Positions 11,164-22,928 of a stretch of DNA of 64,000 nucleotides are shown here, in pieces. This DNA is from Galeopsis tetrahit (Eukaryota; Streptophyta; Magnoliopsida; Lamiales; Lamiaceae): NCBI GenBank assembly GCA_963675135.1, contig OY776134.1, positions 55,819,740 to 55,883,739 on the forward strand, in the 5' to 3' direction. Under the pieces are notes generated by a model that saw only the letters and a list, made by a program, of their open reading frames with translations, searched no databases and was not told where the DNA came from. Each line of letters begins with the position of its first letter. The stretch's first letter is position 1. A program made the translations under genes and the position numbers.

Positions 11164-13656
11164 TCAAGTGCAGTTTGGTGGATTTAAACACTTGTAAACA
11201 GCCGATGCTGGTTCTTTGTAAACTGGTAAACTGCTAGGATCGACGAACCTCACTTCTCCAGGCCCGAAAGCAAGATCCATATGTCTGCAAAATCCGATAT
11301 GATCAAATAAAAATATGTTGAAAAGCAGTTTCAGATTGCAAAACTAAATACTGAGATGAATGTCATTCTTGCCTTCGTAATTCAAGTCCAACTAAACCAG
11401 CTTGTAGCACGGTCAAATTGTCAGAATCTGGTGAAACTATAACGACTGTGTCCCCGGAATACTGGGTCTCTAGAATCGACATGAGTTGTGTCACACGAAC
11501 AAACACATCCTGAACGCTTTCATTTGGCGTTCCGTCATTTGTTGGGGGTGGCTTCAGGTTTGGAGAAAGGCTATCTGAAGCATACACCTGGATATGGTTT
11601 CAAGAAGAGATCATTTTCACTATGACTTGATTCCAAGGGCGTGTTTGCAAACTCTAGCTTCCAGAATCACTTTTTTACAAAATCTATTTTCTTTTTAAAA
11701 GCTGTGAGGTAGCTTTTGAAAGAAAGCGATTCTGCTGCATTTTGTAAAGTTTGCAAACACCACCTGAGTTCAAGAATCATGTTTAGCGTGTTAGCATAAT
11801 ACTGTTGAAAACACTAAATTTATGACTAATTATAGAATCTGGCGATTTTAGCCTGTTAGCCAAGTTGCATTACCTCAGAAACGGACTCCAGTTTTTTCCC
11901 TTCATACGCTCCTAATCCCCGAGCATCCAAGAAGCTGTATTCAGGGACGATATGGCTGCAGCAATATATATCAGGCTTTAGAAATTAGCAACAAAACCAG
12001 CAAGTTTAGGTATATTCTATATGTCATTCTTTCAAGATCACAGTATCTTCTCCCAATGTTTGACAAGGCAAATCGATAAATTAGCTATCCAAATGGTTTG
12101 TGTGACATTAAAAGTAGAACAAAATTATCCTAGACAGACTAAGCTACTTTATATCAATACAGACATCTATTATATTCAGAAGGCCTAGATGGAGGGTTTC
12201 ACTATAATCAGTCCAGTGATAGGTATATCATTGACTTATAAATATAGAAGGTCACAACAGAAACATATTCATTCCTACAGGAATTTTTGATGTACCAAGC
12301 TCCCGTTACAGGAAATTATCGAGCATTGCTTTAAAGATGTTACAGTAACTATCATGGTAATCACAGTAACAGTCCACAAAGAACAGTAAAGCAATACCAT
12401 TAGTCTTCCTCGATAAAAGGCATAATAATTCTAATTTGACACAGAAGAAAGAAACCTAAGCAGCAACGATTGTTATGGAGTATGGACATTGAAATTCAAC
12501 AACATTACAATCAAGGGAATTTTGGACAGGATATGAGAACACAACTGAACAACTAGCTGTACAATGTGAGAAGAAGTAGGAATGCCAATATGCCATTAAG
12601 GTATTATCAAAAGCTCCCAATCAACATCATCATCATCAAATTCCATTCTTGCTATTTGAATATTTATCTACATGGATATTCGTTTATAAGCAACGCGATC
12701 AGCAATCATCCACATACCATCACTCAATCAAATATTCAAGTCTTTACAAATTATAGGTATATTAAAGTTCACTCAAAGACATGGATGATTTTAATGAGTC
12801 AGAATGCGGAACTTGTTACAAAATAATTCAATTCGTATACCTTCGACCAATCCCGTTAACAGCAGCAATAATTTCAGCAGCTTGATAAGCCCTCTGAGTA
12901 ATAGAAGGCCATATCCAACAGTTCCCATCACATGCCCCCATTGATTTCAAGTCCAATGCAGCCCTCACTGTCTGTTTCTTCCCCTTTTCAGACAACCCAT
13001 TATCCACCGATGTTTTCGCCACAGGATTAGTGTTGATTACACCCAGGCTCTCATATTCAGACTCCCCTGCTCTCACCAAATAGTACCTTCAATATCAAAT
13101 TCACATCTCTCAAACAAACAAGTACAGAAATACTCAATAATGCATCTTAATTATACAACAAGCCAACCAAAATCATCATGCCCAATTGAAAATTCTTGAT
13201 TATTTTTACTTAATCGACAACAATACTACGAGAGAAGCTCTATTCTGAACTAGGTCTATCTGCCATCAAACATTGATAAAAAAAAGGGGTACAATCTATT
13301 CGCACAAAACACACATATCGAAATGTATGCGCAATCGGTACATATCCAACGGGCGGAATTCATCAGACGTAAATTTGAAAATGCAAGGAGAAAAATTACG
13401 TGTTGGTAAGGCGAACAGGGGGCATCTGGAAGAGGCCACGAGCTTGTGAAGCAGGCAAAGAAATGGAGTGTGTGTGATTGTGGGTTTGAGGAGATGTGAA
13501 AAATGGAGCGAGAGTGATGGAGAGAGAAGTGAGAAGGGTGCGGCGGTGGATGTATGAGATGTGGGATTGTTTAGAATCGGATGAAAATGGAGAAATTGGT
13601 GAAGGATTTGGAGGGGAGTTTGCATTTGATGCGAGAAAGGTAGTCGTTGCAAGCAT
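11164..13656 (-). CDS. Plastid-type phosphoglycerate-mutase-like protein without catalytic histidines, 306 aa
   Basis: Member of the histidine-phosphatase (phosphoglycerate mutase) fold with a probable chloroplast transit peptide: residues 1-70 are rich in Ser/Thr/Pro with little acid, followed by a hydrophobic stretch and ASQARGLFQMPP. Exons: 13400-13656, 12841-13086, 11874-11955, 11373-11587, 11164-11284, totalling 921 nt; all frames join. The motif where active enzymes have RHGE reads VRAGESEYES, and the second histidine region reads VSPDSDN, so both catalytic His positions are occupied by other residues. Otherwise the protein looks conserved and intact (GLSEKGKKQ, WPSITQRAYQAAEIIA, DARGLGAYEGK, DDGTPNESV-like TNDGTPNESV, GPGEVRFVD). 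The last intron has a GC donor. From memory, plant homologues also carry RAGE, which would make this a conserved non-enzymatic family; its role is unknown to me. Confidence 0.88.
11637..11764. repeat. hAT-like MITE in intron 3 of the mutase-like gene
   Basis: About 128 bp with inverted ends: GGGCGTGTTTGCAAACT on the left and, on the opposite strand at the right, GGTGGTGTTTGCAAACT. Non-coding. An exact 8-bp target duplication is not visible, so the class is tentative. Confidence 0.5.
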
Positions 13657-13854
13657 TGTGTTTGGATTTTTGAGATGAAATCAATGAAATGTACTCCAGG
13701 TGTTTGATGAATGGTTATGGAGGGAAAATATCTATGGTCCAAGCCACGTGATGGACACGTGTGTTCGTGTAGTTGAGTGAGGAATTCTTGTGGAATTGCC
13801 CTTGCAGCCTTGCTTGTAGTTGTATTACCACTTACAGCTTCGTATCTGTAAATA

Positions 13855-14335
13855 TATCGAAATTTTGGTATATTAAACTTATCTTATTGATAAAATACTG
13901 AAATTATCAATATTTTTGATATATCGAAATTTTCGATATTATAACGGTATAAAAAATGGTCATACCGTCATATTTTGATATATACCGAAAATTTTGATAA
14001 GTTCGGTATACCAAATACCAAAATATTAATAATATAATATTTTTAGAATATTACATTATTAATTAAATAAAACTTAAACAAATAACAAAAATCTTAGGTA
14101 TGAACGGTTTATTAATATTTCAATATAATTCGGTATACCGATATTTCAGTATGATTCGATATGTATCGAAAATTTGGTATTATACGACATACCGAATTTT
14201 CAGTATGACATTGGGTATGAGAGTTTTCATACCGAAATTTCGATATGATAACGGTATCAATATTTTTAATATTAAAATTTTCGGTATAATATTGGTATGG
14301 TTCAGTATACCGTATCGAACCACCCCTAGTTACCT
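13855..14335. repeat. Palindrome-rich repeat with GGTATACCGAAAT motifs
   Basis: About twenty short, near-palindromic motifs of the type CGGTATACCGA, ATCGAAATTTTCGATAT and TACCGAAAATTT fill this stretch. The right end reads, on the opposite strand, TAGGGGTGGTTCGATACGGT, which resembles ends of plant hAT-type non-autonomous elements. The left terminus is not recognisable, so the element may be truncated. Three small ORFs inside are by-products of the repeat. Confidence 0.6.
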
Positions 14336-14754
14336 TAAACTTGAGTGACTAAGTGTTAATGTTGTGTCTAGAGTTGTCATTGTTTAAAAATTGTGTTGAT
14401 TTTTTATGATGATATTTCATATGCATAACGACGACATTTCATAACGATAATGATACTTGAAAAAAATATCACATTTCGTACCAAAGGAAATACGGGTCCC
14501 TTCCCATAAGCCTAACATGTGAAATATTGTTTGACACCACCTTCAGTATTTATATTGGTATGATATTGTCCGCTTTAAATCGAGGAGCGCCAATAGAGAT
14601 GAATGTCACTCCTTATAAACCACATGATCCATTGTTTAGCATATGTGGAATATTGATTGACATCCATCGATCTATTATGATATATAGATCTTATAGCGTG
14701 ACGATGAAAGTTAATATTAAAGTGTACTCCACTAAAGATTGCAAATTATACTTG

Positions 14755-15085
14755 TTATTCGAATTGAGCAGCTCGAGAGCTCTATTCGATTCGACCAGTG
14801 AAAGCTAGAACTCGATTCGTTTATATTAATAATGAGTTGAGCTTGAACTCATGAAATATTTAATTTACTAATAAATCGGTTCGACTCCTAGACCTTGATA
14901 TTTAAGTTTTTCTAGTCATTCTAAGGCTGAGCTCGATTAGAAGACTCGATAAACTTTTTAAACTCGTTTGTGAGTTGATTCAAATTTTATTTTTAAATTG
15001 ATATTATAGTCAAGCTTAAATTGATATTATAGTCAAGCGAGCTCGAGTTCAATTCAATAAATGCTCAAGTTCAATTTAAACTTTA
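14755..15085. repeat. GCTCGA-rich dispersed repeat, copy 1
   Basis: Repeated GAGCTCGA, ACTCGATTCG and GAGTTGAGCTTGAACTC words, followed by a direct repeat of TTAAATTGATATTATAGTCA near 14993-15035. The same vocabulary recurs near 24595-24740 and 44870-45010, so this is a dispersed family, probably non-autonomous hAT-like. Confidence 0.5.
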
Positions 15086-17605
15086 AGAAGTCGACTTGAA
15101 GAATAGTTATAGCGAAAATCACCACTTTAAGAAGTCTGACTTGAAGAATAGTTATAGTGAATAATTAATGGATATTAAATCTTGCAACAATTTTAATGAA
15201 CTTGAAATCGATTCTACATCATGTATATTAAAATTTATTCATTCATCGATCTCACGTACATTATACTCCTATTACTTACAAAATCATAATCACACATTAT
15301 AATTCACACACAACAAAAGCACCCCATATATACAAGACCATTATCACATACACGCGCACTCATTAAAAAAACCACACACATAGTTGAACACATGCACACA
15401 TACACAATTAATACTGTAAAATTTGCACAAAAATATTGTAAAGATTTTATTGTTTGTGCCCCCCCATCACATCAGTTTTAAATTTTCGCATTTCTTGACA
15501 ACTGCATTGCTATAAATCTTGCTCAATAATTTCTGTCAATGTAGCCCCCATAAGCAGGTATTGTGTTAATTTCAATCTGATCGCTTCATTAATTCAAAAA
15601 AAGTCAATGATCTATATCTTTCATTTTATATAATACCTCCTCCCAAAGTTTGGTATGTATTACGGAGTAGTATTCATGGGATAAAAAAAATAGATTTATT
15701 AAGTTTGAATGAAGAGAATACTATTATGTTCATATTCATCTAATTAGCTTAATCAATCTAAATTACTCGTCGTGCAGTTTGTTCGTAGCCTGCATGTTGA
15801 ATTAGTGAAGATCTTCACGGATTCAACATATATGGGGTCGGCGAGTCTTCTTCTCTCTAATCGGTTCTTTGAGCCTGAGAGGATATTATATATTGATGAG
15901 CTGCGGAATGTTGTGTATAATGATGGAATTTGTGGGATACATCACTTGCCTCGGACTAAGACAATGTTGGCTAAATAATAAATATGCTATTGACTCTCCA
16001 TTCCTCAAGCTTGGATTGAAGCAGAGACCCCTTCTTAGATTAGAGAGTTAGTTCACGGAATTTCGATGGAGCTCGATCTCTTTCTTGTAAAAAAATCTAA
16101 ATTACTCGTCATTTAGGTCCAGAATAATGAAAAATATTAGTGTGATGTCAACATCATTTTATCACTTAAATCCATCCTGATAAAAGTTATGCTGCACTAT
16201 ATCTGTTAGAGAAAATAAATTGTTCCAATTGTATGGATTTTATTAAAGAAGTTAAATATTTTTTTCAACTTTTACAAATTTCGGTAGGTGAGATTAATAA
16301 TGATAAATGATTGATTAGCAAGTGAGGGTACCGTATATGATGGTCATTAAATTGAGGCCACATGGGTGGCCCTTGAGCAGCATTGGTATTTGCAATTTTA
16401 ATTGTTATCTCAACATGTTTCACTGCCCTAAAAAAGTAAAAAAAAAACTGGGAAAGGGATCTAAGGTAGAGAATGTCTGTGATTGTTCCCTGCTTATAGC
16501 ATAGCTGTATTAAGACAAAATTTGCCCATATTATTAAACACTCTTTTTTCTTGGTGTTTTGGTATTTGTGCTAGCTGCTTGGAATCTTTTTTCTTAAGTG
16601 AGATAGTATACAGATAAACATAGTTTTCTACGCATGAGTCAGGTAGTAGTGTGTGCAGAATCTATACTCACATTGTTAGGGGTAGGGGTGGCCCTTGTTT
16701 TCCACGCTTGATGCAACTACCCAGGGGCACGGTGGTCCTCTCTCTGCATCGGACCCGAATTCTCTATACGAGGATCCCAGACGACCCTTGGATCACATAC
16801 ATCCACACGCACAAGACCTTTCTGGCCCCTCCCCATCTACATCAGCCATTTTCTCAAGTTAAATATGCCCAAATTTAACTCCATTAAATTTTGTACTACA
16901 CTTCTTGTGTACTCTCAAATACAAATGCACATTGACCCACAATATTTTTGAGTTTCTACAAAATATACTTATAAACACTACTAGTCTGTAATTTAACAAG
17001 AAACTTTTAAAATAAGTAATGACAGATGAAGGTAAATTCCAACCATTTATCGAAAGCTTCCATGAGGCATGGACCCCTACTAGATCATTCAAACTTTCAA
17101 GCTCTACTTTTGACTCCTTATATTTTCTTATCGTCTATACCTTTTACATATTAGCTTCATTGCTCGAAACTTTGTGCAGTGACATCCATAGTTTTTGCAA
17201 GATTAATTCTTGGTTTCTAAACTACTCCACATGTTACTACTACTAGTACTGTTAGGTCAGTGAGATCATGTATAAATCAACTAGTTTATATGGATTAGTA
17301 TAAGATTACTTTTCTTATATGCTTCATGTACATGTAGAAAAAAAGTCATAAAAGTGGTAGCAAAACATTATTGTAGTATTGTTGGGTCAGTGAGATCTCA
17401 GATATCTATCCATCTACCTTTGTCCTTTTGAATAAGACACCTTCAACATTACACAAAAACAAACCGAATCTCTGCACTCTCTTTTTTTTTTCTTTTTTTT
17501 TAATTTTTTTTGTCAAAATGTAATAGAACAAACATATGTTGCCCCTATAATAATGTCCTTTTCCTCACCAAACAAACCAAGAACTCTCACATTCTCTCTC
17601 TAAAG
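15086..17605. other. Gene-free spacer upstream of the BURP gene
   Basis: About 2.5 kb. One 68-codon ORF at 15772-15978 has ordinary amino-acid composition and is preceded by a possible splice acceptor, but I recognise no family and see no partner exon. The 16650-16860 stretch is locally GC-richer without clear coding sense. GTTGGGTCAGTGAGATC-type words recur near 17248 and 17378. The last 150 bp hold pyrimidine-rich promoter/leader sequence of the BURP gene. Confidence 0.4.
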
Positions 17606-19559
17606 ATGGAAATAGACAGAGCAAGAGCAACTATTCTCTTGTTCTTATTACTCTCATCTTCCAACGTAAGTTTTCACTCTTTTCTGCTTTGTTTTCTTCT
17701 AACAATCCCTTGTCGTTTACAACTGCTACATTATTATATATAATTATCTATTTTTGCAGGCTTATTATGCAATAGCCAAGGAAAATCCCTTCTCAGCAAA
17801 AGCCTCTGCCATTCGGTATTGGAACAAACACATTTCCAACAAACTCCCCCACTCCTCATTCCTCCTATCCAAAGCCTCGCCCTTAACCTCCGTCGGATCC
17901 GCCTTTTTCACCAAACTCGCCGCCCAAAACGCCCTCTCCTCCCACCTCTCCGCCTTCTGCTCCGCCGCAGACCTCCTCTGCCTCTCCGATTCCAAACCCC
18001 TTCTCCAAAACCACAAATCCGACTCAGCAAACTTCAACTTCTACACCAACAAACAGTTCTCAAACTACGGCAACGCCCACCTCGGCGGCGCCGACGACTT
18101 CAAAAACTACTCCGACGGCGTCAATTTCGCCACCGCCTCTTTCGCCCGTTACAGCCGGACCTCCACCGGCCACCGCGAGGGCTTCGCAAGCTACGCCGAC
18201 GACGGCAACGTCGCCACCTCGAATTTCTCCTCCTACGGCTCCGGCGCCACAGGCGGCGCCGGCGATTTCAAAACCTACATGGCCAGCGTCAACGTACCGG
18301 ATCTCAAATTCTCGTCGTACGATTCGGAAGCTAACGGCCATAAATTGACATTCAACAGCTACGTTGACGATACCAATTCGGGGAATCAAGCTTTCACGAG
18401 CTACGGTAAGAACGGCAATGGCGTACCGGTCGAATTCGCCAGCTACGGCGACACATCAAACGTCGTCGGATCGAATTTCGCAGGGTACGGCGAATTGGGG
18501 AATTCGGCTAACGATTCGTTCAAGGCGTACACGAGTAATGCTAACAACCCTAGTAACAATTTCAAAAATTACGGCTCCGGCGGCAATGGCGGATCCGATT
18601 CCTTCACCGGTTATCGCGAATCTGCTAACGCCGGTACCGATACGTTTCAATCGTACGGAAGGGATTCGAATTCGGAGAAAACGAATTTTTTGAATTATGG
18701 AAAATCGTTCAATGTTGGAATTGATACATTCAAGGAGTATGCAAAGGGGGCAGTTGAACAAAATGTTGGATTCAAGGTTTATGGTGTTAATAACACGTTT
18801 AAAGATTATGCTAAAAATGGTGTCACATTTGCAGGGTATACTAAACCAGAGGATTCGATTAGGGTTAGTGTTAAAAAGGTGAAAAAAGGTGTGGAAGATG
18901 GGAAATTCTTTAGGGAAAGTACGCTTCAACAAGGGAGAATTACCAAAATGCCCAACATCAAAGATTGGATGCCGAAAAGGTCGTTTTTGCCACGTGTCAT
19001 TTCGTCGAAGTTGCCGTTTTCGACGGACGGTCTAACCGAGCTCAAACGAACTTTTCAGGCGGACGACAACTCCACTATGGAGCGCATGCTGACGAAAGCG
19101 CTCGCGGAGTGCGAGCGCGTCCCGAGCCCTGGCGAGACGAAGACGTGCGTTGGTTCGATCGAGGATATGATTGATTTTGCGGTGTCGGTTTTGGGGAAGG
19201 ACGTGGCGGTGCGGACGACGGAGGATGTGAAGGGGTCGAGTGAAGAAGTGATGATTGGGGAAGTGAAGGGAATCAATGGTGGGAGGGTGACAAAATCAGT
19301 GTCTTGCCATCAAAGCTTGTACCCATATCTACTCTATTACTGCCACTCGGTGCCAAAAGTGAGGGTGTATGAAGCAGAGATTCTTGAAGTGGAAACAAAG
19401 ACAAAGATTAATCATGGTGTTGCCATTTGTCATTTGGACACGTCCACGTGGAGTCCACTTCACGGTGCTTTCGTGGCGTTGGGGTCCGGGCCGGGACTCA
19501 TCGAAGTTTGCCATTGGATATTTGAGAATGATATGACTTGGACTAGTACTGCTGATTAA
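17606..19559 (+). CDS. Polygalacturonase-1 beta-like BURP-domain protein, 619 aa
   Basis: Apoplastic cell-wall protein of the PG1beta type, the non-catalytic subunit that binds polygalacturonase and pectin. Exon 1 (17606-17665) encodes a signal peptide (MEIDRARATILLFLLLSSSN). Exon 2 (17760-19559) carries the rest; intron 1 is GT-AG and both sides are in phase 0. After ENPFSAKASAIRYWNKHI, a conserved N-terminal block, come about twenty FxxY repeats (FASY, FKNY, FSSY...) over residues 95-370. The BURP domain at about 395-615 shows the full signature: CH-x10-CH-x27-CH-x26-CH, read at SCHQ...YYCHS...AICHL...EVCHW, and ends NDMTW. All four Cys-His pairs are present, so the gene looks intact. Base composition changes sharply along exon 2: the first 800 bp are GC-rich at third positions, then AT-rich. 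Confidence 0.95.
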
Positions 19560-20221
19560 GTGATATGCAGGGTATCACTCTTTTTTCTTTTTTAGTTTCA
19601 ATTATTTTGCAAGAGAATGGTGTTCTAATTGTAAGTTTGGAAAGAATTGTCTACTTTTGAGCTTCTTGATAACGAGTTTATCTGTATTTTTGTTTCATAT
19701 GTTATCCAAATCAGAGTTTGCATGCATGGTTGCACACGTAATTAATTTTCAAGTTATACCAAATCTTTTTTTTTTTTTAGGGTAGATATAGCACGAAATC
19801 CAATGTTGCTCCTATAGACTATTTTAATGTTTGCACAACAATAATTTATTTATCACATTTTATAAGAGATATTGTCAATTTGGAAAAAAAAATATTTTTA
19901 ATTTATTCCGCATGAATTAAAAATTTATGCGGAATAAATTAAAAAAAAGTTAAATTAAGTATAAAACATATGTTTTTGATAATGTTCAAATAATAATATA
20001 ATAGAGGAGTATGATTTAAGAGTATACACAAATAAAAAAATTAAATTAAGATGATGAACAAAAAATGGCTTACACAACTAAACACTGAGGTTGCTTTTGA
20101 TCACCTTTTATTTTTGAGGAGTTCCATGTGAGATTGTATTACAATGAGATATAATTTGATCTTTACGCTAACTTTAAAAGATTTGATTATTAATTTAAGT
20201 TAATTAATTTGTAACTATATA
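19560..20221. other. BURP gene 3' region and spacer
   Basis: The 3' UTR probably lies within the first 200-300 bp. The rest is AT-rich with a small inverted repeat, TTTAATTTATTCCGCATGAA then TTTATGCGGAATAAATTAAA, at 19897-19946. No coding sequence. Confidence 0.5.
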
Positions 20222-20502
20222 CTCTCTCTGTCCCACAATAACTTTTCCACTTTCCTTCGGGACGTCCCACAATAACTTTCACACCCTTAAAATGAAAAAT
20301 AATTTATAAAATCCACCCTCACAATAACCTCAATTTTACACAAATGTCATTATTTTATCTCCACACATACACAAAAGTCAACTCATTTCTTTACTTTATA
20401 CATAAAGTTTTACAAAATTACCCCTTAAAACATCACTCATTATTACACTTTCTTAATTTGCGTGTCGATCTATCTATGAAGATTAATATGGGACTGAGGG
20501 AG
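20222..20502. mobile_element. Stowaway-type MITE
   Basis: About 281 bp bounded by TA dinucleotides. Inverted ends are CTCTCTCTGTCCCAC on the left and GGGACTGAGGGAG on the right. Size, TA target and the CTCCxTCxGTCCC-like end are typical of Stowaway (Tc1/mariner) MITEs. Confidence 0.75.
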
Positions 20503-22068
20503 TATCACCGTCAAATCATCTCACTCATTTTTTTTTTTTGTTAGTCTATAGATGAATAGTGAGTAAGTAGGTGTATGCGCACTCTCATGCTCAATTGCGC
20601 GTGTTGTGTTTTGTTAGCTTTTGCAGCAAAAGATAAAAGACATCGATCATGTCAAATAAATTTAAAGAAAGAAAGAAATGATTCTTACAAGTTACAACGT
20701 AGAGTGCAGATAAATAATGAACGTTGTCTGCAAAAAGACCAAAATAGTAGTGTTCGTGAAGTGCATTTTAGGGTAAGAATTAAACAGTAAGTGCCATCCC
20801 AACTAAACCTATAGAGTTGAGCGCGCGGATTTAATAATTAATTTGAAAGCGTGTGACAGATAAAGAAAGAACCACATAAAAATGATAAAGAGGGGAAATG
20901 AGATATTAATAGACCTTGAAAACACTAACAACAAAATAAAGGGAAAAAGTACTCTAGATAAAATAAAAGAACTGAAAAGTGAAAAGAGTTGCACGAAATG
21001 TACCAAATTCAATTATGGAGAATGATGTTTTCTAAAATTAATAATTGCATTCTCCAAACGAATGATCCAAGTAATTTGTAAAATTTTAAAAAACGAATTC
21101 CCTCCTATACAGAATGATTATGTGTAAAAGAGGAGTCATTAGATCACACAAAACCATGCATGTGTGTGATTCAAGCTCCCTTTTACACCTATATTTACAA
21201 ACTTCTATAATCTCATTTAGTAATGAGTACTTTGTTTGCGAGCTAGTGAACTTAATATTATTAAACTTGAGGGCCAAAAAAAACATTTTACTAATTGAGA
21301 TCCAAATAATTTGTGAAACGACATGATTTTATTACATCATTAGATCAAGTACTAATTTTTTAATAGCTAGGATTAGGGCCTTTTTGTACAATTGTTAATT
21401 CACTTTATACATGTATCATTACGGGTTCAAATACACACACGTATGTATATATGTATTTCAATAAATGTAATTATGACATTAGATATAAATCAATTACACT
21501 TTACAACAAAAAAAATTGAGAGGGCTGTGGAATGGAGTAATTTGTTGTAAATATTGCATCCAGTAAAGGCAAAAGTACAATAATTCAAGTTTGATGGCAA
21601 TTAGCCTGTTACGTGATTACTTGCACACTTTTTTATTTGAACGTTTTAGGGTTATTTGCACACTTTTAGTATAGAAATACTCCATAAAATTAATACCCTT
21701 CCAAGTTCCAACATCATTTTTATTTTTAAAATTGTTACTCATTTTTTATCTACATTTTACTTTACACCTCACTAAATTATCTAAAATACCCCTTCTTTAT
21801 CTAACATCACCAACCACTAAATCTCATTTTCTTAAAAAATGCGTCGGTCAAATCGTGCAAATCATCACAGGACGAAGGGAGTATCATTTTAAAAGTTACA
21901 TTACTTAATTTCAAAAAATAAATAAAAATTAATTCGTATTGTTCTAAAATCAGTAATATATATGAATGGTGGTAAGGGGAAGGAGAATTAAGAAGGTATT
22001 TTGAAAAATAAATTTAAGAGAATTTTTTAATGTTTTAAATTCATGGGCCGAACCCTTTATTTGCCTTT
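20503..22068. other. Spacer, with a possible Stowaway right end at 21860-21882
   Basis: AT-rich, without convincing genes. The sequence AGGACGAAGGGAGTA near 21869-21883 looks like the right end of another Stowaway MITE. A left end could be the TTGCACACTTTT words near 21625 or 21655, but the match is poor. Confidence 0.4.
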
Positions 22069-22340
22069 GAATTTAAAGGGTTGGGGTATATACCCCTCCA
22101 GCTTTGTTTAATCCCCTCCCCCTTCATTTTTTTTAATTCAATAAATATATGAAATACCAATTTTACACTTTTAGTAAAATGCTATAGATACATACACTCC
22201 TCCTCAAAAATTCTAACCCTAATTTTACACAAAACCCTAACCCTAATTTGTAGCCGCCGCCGCCGACACCATCAACTCCGGCAGCCTCCTCCGGCGCCAC
22301 CTCCAAAATATACTCACAAAAAAAAAAAAAAAAAAAAAAA

Positions 22341-22376
22341 TCGACCAACCAGTGTCGATCGACACTGGTTGGTCGA
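22341..22376. repeat. 36-bp perfect palindrome in Mutator-like element 1
   Basis: Two 18-bp arms without a spacer, the left arm being TCGACCAACCAGTGTCGA. Immediately preceded by a run of about 22 A residues. Confidence 0.95.
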
Positions 22377-22819
22377 CCGTAAAACATATGGTCGCCTAAA
22401 ATTTATCGACCAAAAACATCTTTGTCGACCACATTGTATCGAAATAAAATAAAAAAATAATTTTGGATAAAGAATGTCGACCAAAAACATTACCAAAAAC
22501 ATTACGGTAGACAACAATTTATATTCCTTATTAAAAAAAGAAAAAAAAGAATCGTACCTTTTCGGGAGAAGGAGGAGGGCGGCGGCGTCGCTGGGCGAGG
22601 GGGCGGCGCCGCCGCTGTTTGATACAGAATTTTTTTTTAAAAAGGGGGCAGGGTGGCGGCGGCGCTCGGCGAGGAAGGAGGGCCGGCGCCGCTGCCTGTA
22701 TGCACAAAAACGAGGGTTACAGAAATTTAAAAAAGGGGCACATCGGCGCACGGCGAGGGAGGACGGCGAAGGGACGGAGGCGTTGGCTGGGGCGGCGCGA
22801 CTGCAGCGAGGGGGAGGGA

Positions 22820-22928
22820 GGTGGCCAGGGGAAGTGCGGCGAGCGGCTGGGGCGGCGCGAGTGCAGCGGGAGGGAGGGAGGGGGAGTGCGGTGGCCAGGG
22901 GAAGTGCGGCGAGCGGCTGGGACGGCGG
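22820..22928. repeat. 70-bp-period direct repeat in the GC-rich block
   Basis: GTGGCCAGGGGAAGTGCGGC followed by GAGCGGCTGG occurs at 22821 and again at 22891, exactly 70 bp apart, with related purine-rich sequence between. Confidence 0.9.

Noticed and set aside
15772..15978. 68-codon ORF with normal amino-acid composition, preceded by a possible acceptor (GTGCAG).
   Set aside because: No recognised family, no partner exon and no start context; could be a gene relic but cannot be supported.
17765..19514. Long open frames on the opposite strand and in the +2 frame of the BURP gene (for example 17819-18334, 18060-18389, 18456-18932).
   Set aside because: They are shadows of a GC-rich, repeat-containing coding exon; composition is Arg/Pro or Val/Gly rich and no family motif is present.
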